Of a DNA stretch of 12,265 nt, positions 1 to 7,310 are shown one piece after another. The stretch comes from SIO4C1 sp039820425. Lineage in GTDB: Bacteria; Cyanobacteriota; Cyanobacteriia; Phormidesmidales; Phormidesmidaceae. Numbering within the stretch: position 1 is the first letter of the stretch; the number at the start of each line of letters is the position of its first letter. Location: the NCBI GenBank assembly GCA_039820425.1, contig JBCBQD010000174.1, positions 1 to 12,265 on the forward strand, read 5' to 3'. Made by a program: the position numbers and the translations under genes. The notes under the pieces are model-generated. The model worked only from the letters and a program-made list of their open reading frames with translations. It was not told the origin of the DNA and searched no databases.

Positions 1-331
1 CGCTCAGCGTTAGTGACAAAGACGCATGACTGAGGCCTAAACTATAGGCTGCCACTCCGTGGGTGCGACGATTGCGCTTGAGAATCAAAACCTGATGGCG
101 TAGCTCTAACCTGAACGACGACACTAACCACCAGTCATATTTCAGAAAGGTGCGCAAAATACTCGGCAAGAGCGTCAGCGTATAGAGCACCAGCGAGAGC
201 AGCGCCAACATGTCGTTCAAGCTGCTGGGGGCACTTACCACCAATGCCAACGTCATGGCCAGGCTGTGGAGCGAAAAAATCAGGATCAGGAACCATAGCA
301 CTTGCTGACGCACAACAGCCCGATGGCGCAT
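1..331 (-). CDS. N-terminal part of an unidentified membrane protein
   Basis: An open frame runs from an ATG at 331 to the window edge without a stop (110 codons visible). The peptide begins MRHRAVVRQQVLWFLILIF. It has two strongly hydrophobic stretches, about residues 10-33 and 41-60, which look like membrane helices, followed by a basic segment (FRLELRHQVLILKRNRR). The start is supported by an in-frame TGA four codons upstream and an AGAGG-like ribosome site roughly 12 bases before the ATG. I do not recognise the family. The gene is divergent from the cyclase-kinase gene, with a 277-base spacer in which I see no clear promoter, RNA or repeat. The other minus-strand frame over this region (135-344) is soluble, unlike a membrane protein, and starts inside this one, so I prefer this frame. 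Function unknown; the C-terminus is outside the window. Confidence 0.6.
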   Translation of the reverse strand, partial: MRHRAVVRQQVLWFLILIFSLHSLAMTLALVVSAPSSLNDMLALLSLVLYTLTLLPSILRTFLKYDWWLVSSFRLELRHQVLILKRNRRTHGVAAYSLGLSHASLSLTLS

Positions 332-608
332 AGCGTATTTTCACACCTCTGGAAATCTAGAGGTAGATTTGGCCCTTACTTCCTTTTCACGATCCAAAAA
401 ACCTTTATCCGGACACTGAACATCCCATCTTTTGAAACTGTTTAAAACCCCAAAAGGCTGACTTATTGAGACTTAACATGGGGGCATACTGATGATGTTG
501 AGGTTTAACGTAGGCTAGACAGTATCTAAATTGGCCCACGGGTAATCTTCAGAAATACCTGGCGCTAGCAGTGAAGCTCTAACTAACAGCTTATCGGCCA
601 GCGTCGCT

Positions 609-2702
609 ATGTTCCCCCAATGTTCATCCTCCCCACTGCCCACAATGCAAAGTGAACTCCCAGATCCCAATCGAGGTCAGCGCGCTCTGGCCGCAATTGT
701 GGTGACCGATGCCGTGGGGTTTAGCGCTCGTATGTCGGTGGATGAAGAAAATACGCTACGCATTATCCATCGCGATCTAAAGTTGATGGCCCAGTGCTGC
801 AAAAAGTTTGAGGGGCGGGTGCTCAAATCGACCGGTGATGGGCTGCTCATGTATTTTGTTAGCGCCGTCCAAGCAGTTAGCTGTACCCTGGCCATTCAGC
901 GATATCTAGCCCGGACCAATGCCCAGTCAGCGCACCCCCTGCTGCATCGGATAGGGGTGCATTTAGGAGATGTCTTTTTTAGCCAAACCGATGTGATGGG
1001 CAACGGGGTCAACATTGCCGCTCGGCTGCAAACCCAGGCCAGACCCGGGGGCATTTGCCTATCGCAGGTTGTCTATGACGTGGTGCGATCGCGCCTTACC
1101 CTCAACGCCACAGCCACCGGTCCGCTACAGCTCAAAAATATTCAAGATCCGATTTCGGCTTACCATGTATCCCCAGCGGCGGCGCTGCCAAAAGCCAAGC
1201 TCCCAGCTGCAAAGCCCAATCCTCAGCCAGTTGCAACCCCTACACCCCCACCGGCTGCTCCATCCCACCCTAAGGCGGCCCCTGCCAATCCAGAGGTGCC
1301 TCTGCCCCTTGAGACCAAAATAGCCGGACGCTACACCATCAAAAAAATTCTGGGTCAGGGCGGGTTTGGCATCTCCTACCTGGCCGAAGATAGCCAGCGC
1401 TTTGACGAGCACTGCGTCCTCAAGGAGTTCAAACCGGTCAGAAACAGTGGTAAGGCTCTCCACAAGGCGATTAACCTTTTCAAACGAGAAGCCAAAACCC
1501 TGTACAAAATTAACCACCCCCAGATTCCTAAGTTTTTAGCCTGCTTTACCCAGGCCCAGCGCCTTTTCATTGGCATCGAATACATCGACGGGGTCAACTA
1601 TCTCAATCTGCTCCAGCAGCGTAAGCAAGCAGGTAAACGCTTTTCAGAAGCCGAGATGATCCCCTGGCTGATGCAAATGCTGCAGGTGGTCGATCATTTG
1701 CACAGCCTCAACATCATGCATCGAGATATCTCCCCTGAGAACGTGATGTACTCTCAAAAGCTGCAGCTGCCCGTGCTGATTGACTTTGGCCTGGTAAATA
1801 ATGCCGTTGCCGACCTGCTCGACGACGACGGTGGCGCAACTGAGCATTCCGCCACCGTCGCCGGTAAGTTTGGCTATTCGCCCCCTGAGCAAATGCGCCT
1901 GGGCAAATGCTTCCCGAGTAGCGATCTCTATGCCCTCGGCGTGACTGTCATTGTCCTCATGACCGGCAAACATCCCCGCGACCTGATGGACCGCGACTCC
2001 TTAGAATGGCGTTGGCAAGCTGAGCTCAACGCAAATCCAGCCTTGCTCAGCATTTTAGAAAAACTGACCCAGCAAATTCCAAAGCATCGCTACCAGTCAG
2101 CCCAGGAAGTTATTTCCGCCTTGGAAACAGCCTTTCCGAAACAGGTTAATGAACGTCGAGCACTACAACTAGCCTCCATAGACACTCCCCAAAGTGCATC
2201 CACCTCACGGGAGCACGATGCCACATTTATGCAGCAATGCCGCGAAGAGCTGAGCCGCCGCATTGGCCCCATGGCCGACATCGTGATTCAAGAAACCCTT
2301 GAACAACATCCCCAGGCCACCCCTCGAGAACTCGTACAGCTCCTCGCCGCCCAACTGTCCCAGGCCGACCAGGCCGAAAGCTTTATCAACCAGATCCAAC
2401 TGCCTGCGTCCGCGTCAGGGAAAACCATGGTTCAGATTGACGGCATGAGCAGCGCCTCAACCGCCTTGCAATCAGGGGACAATACAACCACCGCCCCCGA
2501 TGAAGCCGCCCTCAGCCCAGAATTTTTACAACGCGCTCAGCAAGCCTTGACCCGCTGCATTGGCCCCATGGCTGACCTGATCATCGAAGAAACCCTGGAT
2601 GCCTATCCCCATCTGGCCCCCGTCGCTCTGGTGCAACAATTAGCCGCCGAGATCCCAGATGCCAAGCAAGCTCAGACGTTTCGGCAGGAGATGCAGGAGT
2701 AG
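609..2702 (+). CDS. Adenylate cyclase-Ser/Thr protein kinase fusion with tandem C-terminal repeats
   Basis: A 697-residue cytosolic signalling protein with no membrane helix. Residues ~25-190 are a class III nucleotide cyclase domain. All six catalytic positions are visible: metal-binding D34 (TDAVGFS) and D77 (KSTGDG), ATP-selecting K73 and D128 (TDVMGNG), and transition-state N135 and R139 (VNIAAR). This pattern predicts cAMP synthesis rather than cGMP. A Pro/Ala-rich linker (~190-235) leads to a Hanks-type kinase, residues ~239-525: glycine loop GQGGFG (249-254), K272 in VLKEF, HRD at 371-373 with N378, DFG at 392-394, and PPEQ at 425-428 in the APE position. The kinase therefore looks active. 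Two ~50-residue repeats follow (541-592 and 640-697), each with the core IGPMAD. Start uncertain: neither the ATG at 609 nor the one at 645 has a clear ribosome site. The stop codon lies inside a heptanucleotide repeat. The gene faces a haem sensor gene. Confidence 0.93.
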   Translation: MFPQCSSSPLPTMQSELPDPNRGQRALAAIVVTDAVGFSARMSVDEENTLRIIHRDLKLMAQCCKKFEGRVLKSTGDGLLMYFVSAVQAVSCTLAIQRYLARTNAQSAHPLLHRIGVHLGDVFFSQTDVMGNGVNIAARLQTQARPGGICLSQVVYDVVRSRLTLNATATGPLQLKNIQDPISAYHVSPAAALPKAKLPAAKPNPQPVATPTPPPAAPSHPKAAPANPEVPLPLETKIAGRYTIKKILGQGGFGISYLAEDSQRFDEHCVLKEFKPVRNSGKALHKAINLFKREAKTLYKINHPQIPKFLACFTQAQRLFIGIEYIDGVNYLNLLQQRKQAGKRFSEAEMIPWLMQMLQVVDHLHSLNIMHRDISPENVMYSQKLQLPVLIDFGLVNNAVADLLDDDGGATEHSATVAGKFGYSPPEQMRLGKCFPSSDLYALGVTVIVLMTGKHPRDLMDRDSLEWRWQAELNANPALLSILEKLTQQIPKHRYQSAQEVISALETAFPKQVNERRALQLASIDTPQSASTSREHDATFMQQCREELSRRIGPMADIVIQETLEQHPQATPRELVQLLAAQLSQADQAESFINQIQLPASASGKTMVQIDGMSSASTALQSGDNTTTAPDEAALSPEFLQRAQQALTRCIGPMADLIIEETLDAYPHLAPVALVQQLAAEIPDAKQAQTFRQEMQE

Positions 2703-2750
2703 TGGGTAGTGGAACGTAGTGGGTAGTGGGTAGTGGGTAGTGGGTAGTGG
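2699..2750. repeat. GTAGTGG heptanucleotide tandem repeat (G-quadruplex type)
   Basis: Two copies of GTAGTGG (2699-2712), an AAC interruption, then five perfect copies (2716-2750). The TAG stop codon of the cyclase-kinase gene (2700-2702) is part of the first unit. Five GGG runs, starting at 2721, 2728, 2735, 2742 and 2749, are each separated by TAGT. That fits the rule for an intramolecular G-quadruplex on the plus strand, which is also the kinase mRNA strand. Heptad tandem repeats (STRR) are a known feature of filamentous cyanobacterial genomes. Confidence 0.93.
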
Positions 2751-2759
2751 GCGAGAAAA

Positions 2760-2811
2760 AGGAGCAGGGAAGGCAGGGGGAGCAGGGGAAGCAGAGGGAG
2801 CAGGGGAAGCA
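2760..2811. repeat. Purine-rich imperfect repeat with second G-quadruplex motif
   Basis: An almost pure A/G strand with short C interruptions. The 16-mer GGGAGCAGGGGAAGCA occurs twice exactly, at 2778-2793 and 2796-2811, with a degenerate version before it. G runs of three or more at 2767, 2776, 2785, 2796 and 2803 are spaced 4-7 bases apart, so this stretch also fits a G-quadruplex pattern. It lies just downstream of the heptad repeat in the convergent spacer. Confidence 0.85.
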
Positions 2812-2831
2812 TTTTGGCTCGGGATTTTGTA

Positions 2832-2940
2832 GCAATTCACGGAGCACTCGTAGGGGCGGGACCCCCCGTGTCCGTCCATTCAGAATGAGTTGCAATTAAC
2901 CGATCACCCCGTAGGGGCAATGCGGCTGCTTGCCCAGTGC
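2832..2940. repeat. Two copies of a dispersed GTAGGGGC-type repeat
   Basis: A ~26-base unit starting GCAATT and ending CGTAGGGGC occurs at 2832-2856 and again at about 2892-2917 with a few differences. Copy one continues into GGGACCCCCCGTGTCC and copy two into a TGCGGCTGCTTGCCC tail. Both tails contain complementary G and C runs that could fold into hairpins. From memory, similar GTAGGGGC elements are scattered in Leptolyngbya- and Oscillatoria-type genomes. They may act as transcript ends for the two convergent genes, but neither is followed by a clean T-run. Confidence 0.65.
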
Positions 2941-2952
2941 AAAATTAAAGCC

Positions 2953-3882
2953 TCAAGACAGCCCGCCCGATTTACGTTTATCACCGCGATTACGTTCAAG
3001 CCGCTGCATCGCCATCTGTAAACTCATCCGCATCCGATTAAACGACTCGGTCAGCTTGCCCACCTCATCCTTCGACGTCTGCACAAACTCGGCTTTAGTA
3101 TCCCCCATGCTGACCGCCTCTGCGGTCATGGCCATGCGATTGATAGGGCGCACCACATGACGCTTAAGCCACAGGTTCACCAAGAAAGTTGCCACTGCAA
3201 AAATGATAATGAACGTGCCCAAAATTAAAACCAGGGACTGACGCGCATTCTTAAGCACCCGCTCTGCCGGTACCGAGATCACCTGAGCCCCCACGATTTC
3301 ATCCAGCTGCCAGCCAAATCCATTATTCGCACCATACCGCTCCACCATACTTTTAGGAGCCTGAGCCACCGTTCCGTGGCACTCTAAGCAACTTTGCTGA
3401 GTAATTTTGATCGGTCGAGCAATGTAATACAAATCGTCTCCCGAGCTGGTGCGAAACCCACTGACCTCTCCAGGATTTTGCTGCCGACGAAACGCTGCTA
3501 TCAGATCTGACTCAAACGTGTCGGCCCTATCTTGGGGGTTCGTCGGATTGAGAACCGCTTCTTTATAGTAAAAATCTGAATAAGCTGACGACTGCCGCAG
3601 CGTCTCAAAGACCGTATGGGCAGAGTAAGCGGGCACTGTTTCAGGTAAAAACTCTGTCTCCAGACGATCCGCTAGCTGTGGTTTAACCTCGGTGCTGGTG
3701 TAGCTCCGCACTGAATTCATGGTCTCCATCAACATCAGCGCCTTATTGGTAAGCTCAGCCTGGGTACTGCGATTGAGTAAATAAGATAGCGATAAACCGC
3801 TCACCAAGATGCCGCTTAAAAACACAACCATCAGCATCAGCGTAAACTTTTGGCCCAATCTCAAGTTATTCAGCTGCTGCAT
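2953..3882 (-). CDS. Tll0287-like (DUF3365) c-type haem sensor with HAMP domain
   Basis: A 309-residue membrane sensor. Membrane helix 1 is about residues 12-34. The extracytoplasmic domain follows, with the c-type haem attachment motif CLECH at 165-169 inside the conserved ITQQSCLECHG context. Helix 2 is about residues 216-238, and a HAMP linker runs to about 292 (VVRPINRMA ... DEVGKLTESFNRM). This order is that of Tll0287-like proteins, thought to be haem-based redox or ligand sensors. The protein ends soon after HAMP, with no kinase, cyclase or methyl-accepting region, so its output must come from a partner. I place the start at the ATG at 3882 because GAGG lies ten bases upstream; an in-frame GTG at 3900 is the alternative. 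It converges on the cyclase-kinase gene, making that protein a natural partner candidate (inference). Divergent from chlI. Confidence 0.88.
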   Translation of the reverse strand: MQQLNNLRLGQKFTLMLMVVFLSGILVSGLSLSYLLNRSTQAELTNKALMLMETMNSVRSYTSTEVKPQLADRLETEFLPETVPAYSAHTVFETLRQSSAYSDFYYKEAVLNPTNPQDRADTFESDLIAAFRRQQNPGEVSGFRTSSGDDLYYIARPIKITQQSCLECHGTVAQAPKSMVERYGANNGFGWQLDEIVGAQVISVPAERVLKNARQSLVLILGTFIIIFAVATFLVNLWLKRHVVRPINRMAMTAEAVSMGDTKAEFVQTSKDEVGKLTESFNRMRMSLQMAMQRLERNRGDKRKSGGLS

Positions 3883-4117
3883 CGCATTCAAACCTCGCAC
3901 ACTAAGTGAACCATTTCAGGAAAACCGGTCTAAACCCAAATAAACCCGAGCTTAGGCTACCCAAATATTGGGAATTTCTCGGGAAGATCTGCCGGAGGGT
4001 AACCAACTCAGGACGCTTAGCATAAAATATCGAGTGCCTTTGGAAGATCCTGCTGAGGAACCTCCTGTGGCACAATAAGAGGCGGACATTTCAAATCATT
4101 AACCTATAAGAAGCCCT

Positions 4118-5194
4118 GTGACTACTGCCACTGCACCCCGTCGAGCTGTTTTTCCATTTACTGCGGTCATCGGTCAGGATGATATGAAACTGGCACTGAT
4201 CTTAAATGTGATCGATCCCAAGATCGGTGGCGTCATGATCATGGGGGATCGCGGCACGGGCAAGTCAACCACGATTCGAGCGCTGGCAGATTTACTACCA
4301 GAAATTGACGTCGTTGCAGACGATCCCTTCAACCGGGCTCCAAATGACCCCGATGTGCGGCAAGCGCGAGAGGGCGATATCCCGATCGCGCAGAAAAAAG
4401 TGCCGATGATCGATCTGCCTCTCGGAGCCACCGAAGACCGGGTCTGCGGCACCATCGATATCGAAAAAGCTCTCTCAGAAGGGGTAAAAGCCTTTGAACC
4501 AGGGTTGTTAGCTAAAGCCAACCGGGGCCTGCTCTACGTCGATGAAGTCAATCTGCTAGACGATCACTTGGTCGATGTGTTGCTTGACTCAGCCGCCTCC
4601 GGTTGGAATACGGTGGAGCGCGAAGGCATCTCCATTCGTCACCCGGCCCAGTTTGTCTTGATTGGCTCTGGCAACCCCGAAGAAGGTGAGCTGCGCCCCC
4701 AACTGCTTGACCGCTTTGGCATGCACGCTGAGATTCGCACGGTCAAAGACCCGGCGCAGCGGGTACAGATCGTAGAAGAGCGCTCCGAGTTTGATCAGGA
4801 CCCCGAGGCCTATCTGGCTAATCACCAGGCCCCACAAAAAGAGCTGCAAGCCAAGATTGTGAGCGCCCAGCAGCGGCTTAAGACAGTCACCATGGATCAT
4901 GAATATCGGGTCAAGATATCCCAGGTTTGCTCAGAGCTAGATGTGGATGGCCTGCGGGGTGATATTGTCAGTAACCGAGCGGCCAAAGCCCTGGCTGCCT
5001 ATGAAGGTCGTACTGAGGTGACGGTAGAGGATATTCAAAAGGTGATCGCCCTGTGTCTGCGCCATCGGCTGCGCAAAGATCCCCTAGAGTCCATCGACTC
5101 AGGCTATAAGGTTGAGAAAACCTTCGGTCAAACGTTTGGTGTCCAGATGCCGGAGGCGGCTACAAACGGTCGTCAGCCCGTTGGGGCGCGGTAA
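4118..5194 (+). CDS. chlI: Magnesium chelatase ATPase subunit I (ChlI)
   Basis: A 358-residue AAA+ ATPase that forms the motor ring with ChlD and drives Mg2+ insertion into protoporphyrin IX by ChlH, the first committed step of chlorophyll synthesis. Seen: the VFPFTAVIGQDDMKLAL opening typical of ChlI/BchI, Walker A GDRGTGKS at 43-50, Walker B LLYVDEVNLL with D142 and E143, and an arginine-bearing LLDRFGMHAEIRTV segment. Length matches the family. The start is a GTG at 4118; no in-frame ATG gives a family-like N-terminus, and only a weak AAGAAG precedes it. The stop is 12 bases before ruvC, so the two are probably co-transcribed. This pairing also occurs, from memory, in other cyanobacteria. 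Divergent from the haem-sensor gene, with a ~235-base spacer that must hold its promoter; I could not place the promoter with confidence. Confidence 0.97.
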   Translation: MTTATAPRRAVFPFTAVIGQDDMKLALILNVIDPKIGGVMIMGDRGTGKSTTIRALADLLPEIDVVADDPFNRAPNDPDVRQAREGDIPIAQKKVPMIDLPLGATEDRVCGTIDIEKALSEGVKAFEPGLLAKANRGLLYVDEVNLLDDHLVDVLLDSAASGWNTVEREGISIRHPAQFVLIGSGNPEEGELRPQLLDRFGMHAEIRTVKDPAQRVQIVEERSEFDQDPEAYLANHQAPQKELQAKIVSAQQRLKTVTMDHEYRVKISQVCSELDVDGLRGDIVSNRAAKALAAYEGRTEVTVEDIQKVIALCLRHRLRKDPLESIDSGYKVEKTFGQTFGVQMPEAATNGRQPVGAR

Positions 5195-5206
5195 TCGCAA
5201 ATTCAT

Positions 5207-5701
5207 ATGCGTAAACGCATTCTCGGCCTCGATCCGGGTCTGGCTATTCTAGGGTTTGGCATTATTGAATATGACCCGGCCACCGCTCGAGATCTGACGC
5301 CTGACATAGACGTCATTGATTTTGGCGTCATTCAAACCCCGGCAGGCACAGAGGTGGGCTCTCGCCTCTGCACGATTCACGACGACCTGCACAGCGTCAT
5401 CAAGACCTATCACCCGGATTCGGTTTCGATTGAAAAACTTTTCTTTTATCGCATGGGCAACACAATTCTGGTGGCCCAGGCACGGGGTGTGGTGATGTTG
5501 GTCTTGGCTCAGCATCAGCTCCCGTTTGTGGAGTTTACCCCAGCCCAAATTAAGCAAGCGCTGACCGGCTATGGCAATGCCGATAAAACCGCTGTGCAAG
5601 AGGCAGTTGCCCGTGAGCTCAATCTAGATAAGATTCCTAAACCCGATGATGCCGCCGATGCCCTGGCCGTGGCACTCACGGCCTGGTTTAATCAGCTATA
5701 A
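5207..5701 (+). CDS. ruvC: Crossover junction endodeoxyribonuclease RuvC
   Basis: A 164-residue Holliday-junction resolvase that cuts four-way DNA junctions during recombinational repair, normally with RuvAB. The RNase H-like active site is complete: D9 in GLDPG, E76 in SIEKLFF, and D148/D151 in PDDAADALA. These have the same spacing pattern as D7, E66, D138 and D141 of E. coli RuvC. Other family marks are ARGVVMLVLAQ and the TPAQIKQALTGYGNADK DNA-contact region. Length is close to the usual ~165-175. It follows chlI by 12 bases without an obvious promoter or strong ribosome site and likely depends on chlI transcription. It ends 14 bases from the end of the convergent diguanylate cyclase gene, leaving no room for a separate terminator. 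Confidence 0.97.
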   Translation: MRKRILGLDPGLAILGFGIIEYDPATARDLTPDIDVIDFGVIQTPAGTEVGSRLCTIHDDLHSVIKTYHPDSVSIEKLFFYRMGNTILVAQARGVVMLVLAQHQLPFVEFTPAQIKQALTGYGNADKTAVQEAVARELNLDKIPKPDDAADALAVALTAWFNQL

Positions 5702-5715
5702 CCACTCTATGTGAC

Positions 5716-7230
5716 TCAGCTGTAGGGCAGGTCTTGCTGCTTGGTGCGATACATGTCTTGGTCAGCCTGATTTAATAAATCGCTCAGCATGCGGCCATCT
5801 TGGGGACAGCACGCAACGCCAATACTGGCACTAATATATAGGGTGAGCTCTCGCACATGCAGGGGTTGTGTCAAGGCAGCTAACATGCGACGACGGGTGT
5901 TTAAGGCAACGGCCCGATTAGCATGCAAGAGCAGCACCACAAACTCATCCCCGCCCATTCGCGCTGTGATATCCCCTTGTCGAACGCTATGTTTCAATCG
6001 ATTGGCCACCTGCACCAAAACGGCGTCGCCGATTTCATGGCCATGGGTATCGTTAATTGGCTTAAATTTGTTCAAATCTATATACAGCAAAGCGATGGGT
6101 AAGTTGGTTTCATCTTGCAGGGCTGCTTGGGCACGTAACTCAAACTGTCGTCGGTTATAGAGGCCAGTCAGACTATCAAAATAAGCAAATTTCTCGAGCT
6201 GGGCTTGCTGTTGTCGCTCTAGGGTAATGTCACGAATGATGATCAACGACCCTACCTGTCGCTTGCCCTGACTCAGTAGCGATCGCACCTTAACCTCCTT
6301 AAAGGCCGGGGGCTGTTGATTAAGTTCTACCGTTTGCGTGGTTTCTTTGTCAGGCAACGGTTGGAAAATTTTGTAATAGTGTGGAAAAGCAGCTTCAAAA
6401 TGAACCCCTAAGGCTCGGGGAAGGCTACTTTCCTGGAGGGCACTGGGGTTGAGATCCACAATACGCCCTCTGAGATCCAAAATAATGACGGCCTCAGCAC
6501 TGTTGAGAAAAACCGTGCGGTAGGAAATCGGAGATACCTCAAACAGCTTGCTTTGAAACAGGCCCAGCTGAAGCAATGTACTGCTAATGGCAAAGCCAAC
6601 CGGGGTTAGATCCAGCCCATATAGCTTGACATCTGCAACGATGTAAAGCACGTTGCACATGAAAGAGATCATGGCGGCTGTGAGCAGATTTAAAGCTTGC
6701 CGCTGGTAAACATGGCTACTGCCCAAAAAAGATTTGAGCAAAACTCCAATCCCAACGATCACCAGCAAATAGTTATAGGGTGCCATCACGTGGTTAAACC
6801 ACCAGCCGTGCTCAATGATTAAATCTGGATAGGGCTCAGCCCTCCATGCGGTCGAGCGCCAAATCAGCCCATGCCAGGGATCTGTGATCGCTAAGATCAG
6901 ACTCACGCTAGGCACTACCATCAGCGCAGCCACACTACGTTTGTTTAGCCAACGATCACTTTGGGTATATTGCAGCGTAAAGATCAGCCAAAAGACTGGA
7001 AAGCTGGTGATACCAAAATATTCAAGCTTGCCAAAGAGAGCCCGGCTACTGGCCGTCGTGCTGAGAAACTCAAATACGGCAAAAAAAGACCAGATAAAAA
7101 CACTGCTGGCAAATAGGCTAAAAACCTTTGCCCCAGGTAACTCTCGTCGCTGCCAGGCAAAGATCGTAATGCTGCCAGCTGTGAAGGCGGCGATCGCAGG
7201 TAGCAGGGCAAAAACGAGGTAAAGACGCAT
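5716..7230 (-). CDS. 7TM-PAS-GGDEF diguanylate cyclase
   Basis: A 504-residue membrane protein predicted to make c-di-GMP from two GTP. Residues 1-~225 hold about seven hydrophobic segments resembling the 7TM sensory module found at the N-terminus of some histidine kinases and GGDEF proteins. A PAS-like segment follows (~235-335: YRTVFLNSAEAVIILD ... SLIIIRDITLE), then a short coiled linker and the GGDEF domain (~345-500: DSLTGLYNRRQF start). The catalytic motif is canonical GGDEF at 426-430. An RxxD inhibitory site (R417, D420) sits five residues before it, so product feedback is expected. No EAL domain. Start: the ATG at 7230 gives a clean MRLYLVFALLP membrane N-terminus; a TTG six codons earlier is the alternative. 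The upstream SIMPL gene ends 80 bases before it on the same strand, so co-transcription is possible. Sensory ligand unknown. Confidence 0.94.
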   Translation of the reverse strand: MRLYLVFALLPAIAAFTAGSITIFAWQRRELPGAKVFSLFASSVFIWSFFAVFEFLSTTASSRALFGKLEYFGITSFPVFWLIFTLQYTQSDRWLNKRSVAALMVVPSVSLILAITDPWHGLIWRSTAWRAEPYPDLIIEHGWWFNHVMAPYNYLLVIVGIGVLLKSFLGSSHVYQRQALNLLTAAMISFMCNVLYIVADVKLYGLDLTPVGFAISSTLLQLGLFQSKLFEVSPISYRTVFLNSAEAVIILDLRGRIVDLNPSALQESSLPRALGVHFEAAFPHYYKIFQPLPDKETTQTVELNQQPPAFKEVKVRSLLSQGKRQVGSLIIIRDITLERQQQAQLEKFAYFDSLTGLYNRRQFELRAQAALQDETNLPIALLYIDLNKFKPINDTHGHEIGDAVLVQVANRLKHSVRQGDITARMGGDEFVVLLLHANRAVALNTRRRMLAALTQPLHVRELTLYISASIGVACCPQDGRMLSDLLNQADQDMYRTKQQDLPYS

Positions 7231-7310
7231 GCTGCACAGGCTCAGCAACGATGTTAATTTACCAGCTTGCTGTAACCACTGTCGCAGTCACGATTTCATC
7301 CCGCCCCTAT

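Noticed and set aside
135..344. 69-residue minus-strand frame
   Set aside because: A different frame over 1-331 stays open to the window edge and encodes two membrane-like helices; this one is an overlapping shadow.
498..528. TTGAGG and TATCTA as a promoter for the cyclase-kinase gene
   Set aside because: The spacing is 19 bases and both hexamers are poor matches; not strong enough to annotate.
2699..2811. Possible CRISPR array
   Set aside because: Units are 7 or 16-18 bases, directly adjacent, with no unique spacers and no cas genes nearby.
2581..2895. Minus-strand frames rich in Cys/Pro and TTHYPLP repeats
   Set aside because: They are direct translations of the tandem repeats and have no protein-like features.
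4019..4117. TAAAAT near 4023 and CACAATAA near 4070 as chlI promoter elements
   Set aside because: No matching -35 at proper spacing for either; the promoter is surely in this spacer but cannot be placed.
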